Shown here: piece by piece, positions 6,800-10,399 of the stretch
Layout: each line of letters starts with the position of its first letter
Numbering within the stretch: position 1 is the stretch's first letter
Origin: Planctomycetota bacterium
GTDB taxonomy: Bacteria; Planctomycetota; Planctomycetia; Pirellulales; Lacipirellulaceae
Reading direction: 5' to 3'
Length of the DNA: 10,399 bases
Assembly (NCBI GenBank): GCA_022614705.1
Contig: JAKEIB010000071.1
Coordinates: forward strand, 1 to 10,399
Translations under genes and position numbers: made by a program
Notes under the pieces: generated by a model
Databases searched by the model: none
What the model was told of the DNA's origin: nothing
What the model saw: the letters and a program-made list of their open reading frames with translations, nothing else

Positions 6800-7354
6800 A
6801 TGCGGTCGTCAATCGTTTGGTTTGGATTGATCGCAGTGATTCCTGGCTGCGCGCCTGAGTCTGGGAACACTAGCGAAGGCATGCCGGCGCTATCACCAAT
6901 TGCACCAACGACGGAGCATGACGTCTCGCTTCGTGTCACGGATGCGGACGGGTTGCAAGAGGTGCTTGAAAAGCATCGCGGAAAAGTGGTATTGGTCGAT
7001 TTCTGGGCGACTTGGTGTGGGCCGTGTGTCGAGCAGTTTCCACACACGGTGGAGATCGCGAATAGACTTCGCGACCGCGGGTTGGCGGTCGTCTCGGTAT
7101 CGATGGACAATCCGAGCGCCGAGCCGCAGGTACAGGCGTTTCTTGAAAAACAGAACGCGCGATTCGACAATCTTCTCCGCAGTTACAGCAGCCCGGTGAC
7201 GGCCACGAAGGCGTTTGGGCTGCCGGGGCCGGTGCCGTGTTATCGCGTGTACGATCGCAAGGGCGAGCTGCATCGCGAGTTTGGCGTGGATCCGCGCGCG
7301 GCGAAGCAGTTTACTACGGCGGACATTGAAGGGGCGGTGGAAGAGATTCTCTGA
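6800..7354 (+). CDS. TlpA/ResA-like thioredoxin-fold lipoprotein
   Basis: A 184-residue protein from the ATG at 6800. The frame is open upstream, but an ATG at 6776 lies inside the REPIN and a TTG at 6647 overlaps the previous gene. The ATG at 6800 gives a compact lipoprotein signal (MRSSIVWFGLIAVIPGC, Cys17); no Shine-Dalgarno is visible. After a linker rich in Pro, Ser, Thr and Glu, the thioredoxin domain runs about 45-184: GKVVLVDFWATWCGPCVEQF with the active-site pair Cys73/Cys76, then VVSVSMDN and GPVPCYRVYDRKGEL with the cis-Pro at 146. Cys147 directly follows that proline, where Thr is usual. The protein probably exchanges thiols or disulfides at the periplasmic face of the membrane, as TlpA/ResA proteins do in cytochrome c maturation, but the target is unknown. 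It is 127 nt downstream of another redoxin lipoprotein and may share its transcript. Confidence 0.88.
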   Translation: MRSSIVWFGLIAVIPGCAPESGNTSEGMPALSPIAPTTEHDVSLRVTDADGLQEVLEKHRGKVVLVDFWATWCGPCVEQFPHTVEIANRLRDRGLAVVSVSMDNPSAEPQVQAFLEKQNARFDNLLRSYSSPVTATKAFGLPGPVPCYRVYDRKGELHREFGVDPRAAKQFTTADIEGAVEEIL

Positions 7355-7359
7355 TCGGT

Positions 7360-7557
7360 CGTCCCGGAGGGACGTTCGATAATAGCCCAGCGATTTATCG
7401 CTGGGAAAGAGATGTGAAGCATTCGATTCGTCCCGTAGGGACGAGCGAGTATTCGCGGCGCCGCAGTTCAGTCGTCCCTACGGGACTTCTTTGGGATCCG
7501 CGGCAACTTACCCAGCAGTAAACTGCTGGGCTATTCTCAGTCATGCCTACGGCATGA
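7360..7557. repeat. Symmetric array of six small palindromes in a convergent gene gap
   Basis: The palindromes in order are cgtccc-gga-gggacg (7360-7374); cccagcgat-tt-atcgctggg (7386-7405); tcgtccc-gta-gggacga (7428-7444); gtccc-tac-gggac (7474-7486); cccagcagt-aa-actgctggg (7511-7530); tcatgcc-tac-ggcatga (7541-7557). The array is also symmetric as a whole. Bases 7381-7390 mirror 7526-7535 (10 bp, perfect), 7430-7444 mirror 7472-7486 (15 bp, perfect), and both pairs centre at 7458, next to a gcggcgccgc palindrome at 7455-7464. It fills the gap between the TlpA-like gene stop and the GNAT stop. It may terminate transcription from both sides, though there is no T-run. Confidence 0.88.
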
Positions 7558-7570
7558 ATCAGTCATGCGC

Positions 7571-8272
7571 TTACGCCGGTTGCATTGCGTTGCGGCCGAA
7601 ACGGATGCCGAGTTCTTTGGCAGCGTTTGGATACACGCCGATCGAGCGTTTTTTGCCGCCAACGATGGTCATGTTGCCCAGGCTGATATAACCGAGTCGG
7701 TAGCAGCTTTTCAGGGATGCCAGGTTCGAGCGGGCCACGAGCGATGCGAATTCGGTGATGCCGCGCTGGCCGAGCTCTTGCAGCGCGCGGCCCATGATGA
7801 GGCCGTGTAGGCGAGCGCCGCGGAAGTCGGGGTGCGTGAGGCCGTACGTCATGAAGGCCACGTGGGGTGGAAACGACATGGCCACGCCGCTAGCGTGTTG
7901 CGGTTCAATGTAATTGAGCGCGTAGAAGCCGAAGGCGGCCAGGCGATTCCCGCACAAAGCCGCGAAGCACACCTCGCGCCCCTTGCGCACGCGCTCGGCC
8001 ATCACCGGCTCGAGGTAGTAAGTCGGATCCTCGGCGTACTTGGTGACTTCGTCTGCCGTGAGGAAGCGGAACTCGAATTGCGGATCGGGCGCCGGCATTT
8101 GCGCAAGCGATTTTACTTCCAGCCAAACAACTGTGAAGATCGATACGGCGAACACCTTGTGGAGCACGACGTCGAGCGATTTGAGGAGCGCACCGTTGGT
8201 GCCGAAGCGTTCGCGGAACGCAGTGATTCGTTGGAAGAAGCCGTTTGACGTGCCAATCGTTGGAACCGCCAT
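7571..8272 (-). CDS. GNAT-family N-acetyltransferase
   Basis: A 233-residue protein with ATG at 8272. An AAGGGG 5 nt upstream could serve as ribosome binding site. Residues about 1-60 are not recognisable and include a hydrophobic stretch (about 35-50, VVLHKVFAVSIFTVVW) which could be a buried helix or a weak membrane anchor. From about 65 the GNAT fold is apparent: FRFLTADEVTKYA, VCFAALCGNRLAAFGFYALN (central strands), TYGLTHPDFRGARLHGLIM (motif A with the acetyl-CoA pyrophosphate loop, about 142-160) and LVARSNLASLKSCYRLGY (motif B with the Asn-x-x-Ser/Cys-x-x-x-x-x-x-Gly-Phe/Tyr pattern, about 178-195). The substrate cannot be read from the sequence. It starts 24 nt after the stop of the FabH-like gene, so the two are probably co-transcribed and might share an acyl-thioester pathway. 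Confidence 0.8.
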   Translation of the reverse strand: MAVPTIGTSNGFFQRITAFRERFGTNGALLKSLDVVLHKVFAVSIFTVVWLEVKSLAQMPAPDPQFEFRFLTADEVTKYAEDPTYYLEPVMAERVRKGREVCFAALCGNRLAAFGFYALNYIEPQHASGVAMSFPPHVAFMTYGLTHPDFRGARLHGLIMGRALQELGQRGITEFASLVARSNLASLKSCYRLGYISLGNMTIVGGKKRSIGVYPNAAKELGIRFGRNAMQPA

Positions 8273-8296
8273 GAAATCCCCTTGGCAGATGTTGAA

Positions 8297-9292
8297 CTAA
8301 AGTTGCAGCAGCAGCCCGCCCCAGGCCAGGCCGGCGCCGAACCCTATTAAGGCTACCTTATCGCCGGGCTGGACGCGGCCGGCGGAAAATGCCTCGTCGA
8401 GGGCGATCGGAATGCTGCCGGCGAGCGTGTTGCCGTAGCGGTGAATGTTGATGGCCACGCGATCCAGCGGCAGGCCCAGCTCGGCCGCGGCGGCCGCCAG
8501 GATGTTTCGGTTGGCCTGGTGCGGCACGAGGAGTTTGATCTCGTCGACGGCGATGCGGGCCGCTTTGCACAAATCGCGCACCGTGGCCGGAAGCACCTCG
8601 GTCGCGAAATTCCAAATCGCTTTACTGTCCATCGTCATCGCGCCGCCGACCGGCACCGACAGCGGCTCGCTCGTGCCTTGCGAATTTAATTTTGAGGCCA
8701 GCACGCGGCCCGCGCCGCGGCTGCTGATGACGGCGGCGCCCGCGCCGTCGCCGAAGAACACACTTGTGCTCCGATCGTAAGGATTGACGAGCCGGCTGCC
8801 GCGATCGACGCCGATGACAAGCGCGTTGCGGACTCCGCCGCTGTGAAGGTAGCGCGTGGCCGCGTCGAAGGCGTAAACGAAGCCAGCACAGGCGTTGACG
8901 ATGTCGAAGCCCAGCGCGCGGTGAGCGCCAAGCCGGCCTTGCACGAGGCAGGCGGTCGAGGGCATCGTGAAATCGGGCGTGCTAGTGGCGACGACGACGA
9001 GGTCGATGTCGCTTGCATCAAGCTTCGCTTGGTTTAACGCCGAGCGTGCCGCGCCGACGGCCAGATCAGTCGAGGTTTCATCAATCGACCAACGCCGTTC
9101 GACGATGCCGATGCGGCTTTCGATCCACTCGGGCGTGGTGTCGATTCCCAATTGGCGGCTGAAGAACGTATTGTCGACTACGCACTCGGGCACGCACGTG
9201 CCGGTACCGAGGATCGTGGCCCGGCGTACGCGCTTTCGACGTTTGCGGAGACGACCGGGATGAGTTGTCGTCGACGGTAGAAGAGTTGTCAT
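8297..9292 (-). CDS. fabH: 3-oxoacyl-[acyl-carrier-protein] synthase III (FabH/KAS III family)
   Basis: A 331-residue protein from the ATG at 9292; the frame stays open to a TTG at 9358, which I reject. The Cys-His-Asn triad is visible: Cys135 in DIVNACAGFVYAF, His258 in LLVPHQANRNI and Asn288 in RYGNTLAGSIPIAL. Other family marks are ILGTGTCVPE, TPEWIESRIGIVERR, FFGDGAGAAVI and the C-terminal LIGFGAGLAWGGLLL. KAS III enzymes condense acetyl-CoA or another acyl-CoA with malonyl-ACP to start fatty-acid synthesis; some relatives make specialised lipids, and the starter unit cannot be decided here. The N-terminus has an extra 24 or so residues with a very basic patch (RLRKRRKRVRR) before the usual start. 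None of the usual fatty-acid partners (plsX, fabD, fabG, acpP) is in the window; the next gene is a GNAT acetyltransferase. Confidence 0.88.
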   Translation of the reverse strand: MTTLLPSTTTHPGRLRKRRKRVRRATILGTGTCVPECVVDNTFFSRQLGIDTTPEWIESRIGIVERRWSIDETSTDLAVGAARSALNQAKLDASDIDLVVVATSTPDFTMPSTACLVQGRLGAHRALGFDIVNACAGFVYAFDAATRYLHSGGVRNALVIGVDRGSRLVNPYDRSTSVFFGDGAGAAVISSRGAGRVLASKLNSQGTSEPLSVPVGGAMTMDSKAIWNFATEVLPATVRDLCKAARIAVDEIKLLVPHQANRNILAAAAAELGLPLDRVAINIHRYGNTLAGSIPIALDEAFSAGRVQPGDKVALIGFGAGLAWGGLLLQL

Positions 9293-9358
9293 GGCCAGGC
9301 GTATCAATTGTGTGGCTTGGATGGGCCGAGAGTGTTTCTGGGAATCCAAACCAGGCAA

Positions 9359-9565
9359 ACAGCGTTCCCGGAGCGATCAGACGGTTGGGGGCGAAGCGGC
9401 AGAGAGCGGCGAAGGGCCAGTTTCGCGGCGTTTTTGCGCCGAGCCGAGATATGAGCCGACGGCGTAGGGTATACCGACGGCGTTCATTCGAGACAACCCG
9501 GGTGCGCAGCGTGTGGCGAAAAGGCAACGTCACGAGACCATCAAGCCGCGACCGGAAGCTGAAGT
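9359..9565. other. Intergenic stretch upstream of fabH-like gene, no gene recognised
   Basis: Both strands have open frames here, but they are Arg/Ser-rich, lack any recognisable family and overlap each other, so I take them as chance. The only structure I see is a 10-bp direct repeat ccgacggcgt at 9456-9465 and 9474-9483, spaced 18 bp start to start. The promoter of the fabH-like gene should lie in this stretch or just downstream, but I see no good consensus boxes. Confidence 0.5.
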
Positions 9566-9624
9566 CTCACGAGGAGAGGCGCAGAGGGCGCAGAGTAGCT
9601 GCGAACTCTGCGCCTCTGCGTGAG
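9566..9624. repeat. CTCTGCG-type inverted repeat, second copy
   Basis: The left arm 9566-9596 and right arm 9605-9624 are built from gaggcgcagag / ctctgcgcctc units. The inner ten bases (9587-9596 with 9605-9614) pair perfectly around an 8-nt loop; pairing extends further with one bulged base. The right arm matches 1441-1459 with a single mismatch over 19 bases, so it belongs to the same family as the element at 1302-1459. It lacks the CTAAT core of that copy. Confidence 0.82.
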
Positions 9625-9741
9625 GTAAGTGTCTACAGTTTAAGGGAAGCTGATTTGTGGTGTCAGCCAATTCGCGGCGGCGGGAGATTAGTTGCGGGCA
9701 TGGTCAATGTGGACTACGATCGGTGAGCCACCGGCATGGTC

Positions 9742-9762
9742 CGGCGGGGATAAACCCCGCCG
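9742..9762. repeat. GC-rich hairpin upstream of the Dabb gene
   Basis: cggcgggg (9742-9749) and ccccgccg (9755-9762) form a perfect 8-bp all-GC stem with loop ataaa. It lies 46 bp before the ATG of the Dabb-domain gene. It could be another dispersed repeat or a leader hairpin; there is no T-run after it on either strand. Confidence 0.65.
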
Positions 9763-9797
9763 CTCGCGTGGTGCGTTAATGTCATTGATTCAATCGC

Positions 9798-9802
9798 GAG
9801 GA
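9798..9802 (+). promoter_or_regulatory. Shine-Dalgarno sequence of the Dabb-domain gene
   Basis: GAGGA, 6 nt upstream of the ATG at 9809, supporting that start. Confidence 0.6.
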
Positions 9803-9808
9803 CTAGCC

Positions 9809-10399
9809 ATGTTTAGCCAATCGCGCGTGGCATTTGTTGCCACGCTTATTTGTACGCTGGTGTGTTTTGGGCAAACGACAACAAAGCAAGCGGCTGCGGC
9901 TGCGGCCGAGGCGGAGACGGAGGGGAAAGAGAAAGTGTTACGACATGCCGTGTTTTTCAAGTTCAAGGACGGGGCCTCGAAGGAGGATGTGAAAGGCATC
10001 GTCGAGGCGTTTCGCGCGCTGCCAACGAAGATTGAAGAAATCCAGGAGTTTCAGTGGGGCGAGAATGTCGGCCAGTCGGGGCGCAACGATGGGCTGACGC
10101 ATTGTTTTTTGCTCACGTTCAAGGACGAGAAGGGCAGGGCGGTGTATTTGCCGCATGCGGATCATAAGGAATTCGGCGGTGTGCTGCGGCCGCATTTGGA
10201 GAAGGTGTTCGTGATCGATTACTGGGGTCGGCCGCAGAAAAAGCAGCCTAGGAAGGCGTTGAAACATGCGGTGTTTTTTAAGTTCAAAGACGATGTGTCG
10301 GACGCGGCTGTGCGCGCGGTGGAGGACGGGCTGGCAGGGCTGCCGGCGAAGATCGATACGATCAAGGCATTCGAATGGGGAAAGAACAATAGCCCGGAG
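9809..10399 (+). CDS. Exported protein with two tandem Dabb (stress-responsive alpha/beta barrel) domains, partial at 3' end
   Basis: An open frame of 197 codons runs from the ATG at 9809 past the window end. Residues 1 to about 21 (MFSQSRVAFVATLICTLVCFG) look like a signal peptide, followed by an Ala/Glu-rich linker. The first Dabb domain spans about 42-140: VLRHAVFFKFKDGASKEDV, LPTKIEEIQEFQWGENVG, THCFLLTFKD, YLPHADHKEF and VFVIDYWG. A second copy begins at about 150 (ALKHAVFFKFKDDVSDAAV, LPAKIDTIKAFEWGKNN) and is cut at its middle. Dabb domains form dimeric ferredoxin-like barrels; two in one chain could make an internal pseudo-dimer. Their function is poorly known, and some relatives are stress proteins or polyketide cyclases. 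Export is unusual for the classical members but plausible here. No neighbour in the window explains its role. Confidence 0.82.
   Translation, partial: MFSQSRVAFVATLICTLVCFGQTTTKQAAAAAAEAETEGKEKVLRHAVFFKFKDGASKEDVKGIVEAFRALPTKIEEIQEFQWGENVGQSGRNDGLTHCFLLTFKDEKGRAVYLPHADHKEFGGVLRPHLEKVFVIDYWGRPQKKQPRKALKHAVFFKFKDDVSDAAVRAVEDGLAGLPAKIDTIKAFEWGKNNSPE

Noticed and set aside
7360..7557. CRISPR array
   Set aside because: The repeated units are palindromes of several kinds in mirrored order, not identical direct repeats with even spacers, and no cas gene is nearby.
9265..9726. Open frame of 153 codons on the plus strand between the FabH-like and Dabb genes
   Set aside because: It overlaps the start of the FabH-like gene on the opposite strand, is Arg/Ser-rich without any recognisable motif, and reads straight through the repeat at 9566-9624.

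Overview
This window looks like the chromosome of a planctomycete, probably of the Pirellulales type. The main evidence is a three-gene unit that is a hallmark of that phylum: a PSCyt2/PSD1 (DUF1549/DUF1553) protein, a Tat-exported DUF1501 protein and a WD40 protein. The gaps between genes are also full of short palindromic repeats. I recognised the families by eye from translated sequence, with no database search.

Layout. The left edge (3-206, +) holds the last 67 codons of a succinate dehydrogenase/fumarate reductase iron-sulfur subunit. A minus-strand unit covers 5845-287: a good promoter (5817-5845), then the DUF1549/DUF1553 gene (5714-2853), the DUF1501 gene (2770-1478) and the WD40 gene (1291-287). 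Both gaps inside this unit are filled by repeats: a heptamer array with a hairpin (2789-2842) and a nested palindrome (1302-1459). Transcribed divergently from it are two thioredoxin-fold lipoprotein genes (5980-6672 and 6800-7354, +), separated by a REPIN-like double hairpin (6706-6783). A roughly 200-bp symmetric palindrome array (7360-7557) separates them from a converging minus-strand pair: a FabH-like ketoacyl synthase III (9292-8297) and a GNAT acetyltransferase (8272-7571). The stretch 9293-9808 has no convincing gene and carries a second copy of the 1302-1459 repeat family and a GC-rich hairpin. The right edge (9809 onward, +) holds an exported protein with two tandem Dabb domains, cut by the window end.

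How the genes may work together. The DUF1549/DUF1553 and DUF1501 proteins both carry export signals, so they probably meet outside the cytoplasm; the WD40 protein has none. The two lipoproteins keep CxxC motifs and are probably thiol-disulfide or peroxiredoxin-type proteins on the cell-envelope side of the membrane. The FabH-GNAT pair, 24 nt apart, is probably co-transcribed and may act on acyl-thioester substrates, but this is inferred only from position.

I see no clearly new defence, mobile or biosynthetic system. The most unusual content is the density of at least five different palindromic repeat types in the gaps, several of which create false upstream starts for real genes, and a roughly 380-residue coiled coil that interrupts the DUF1553 region.
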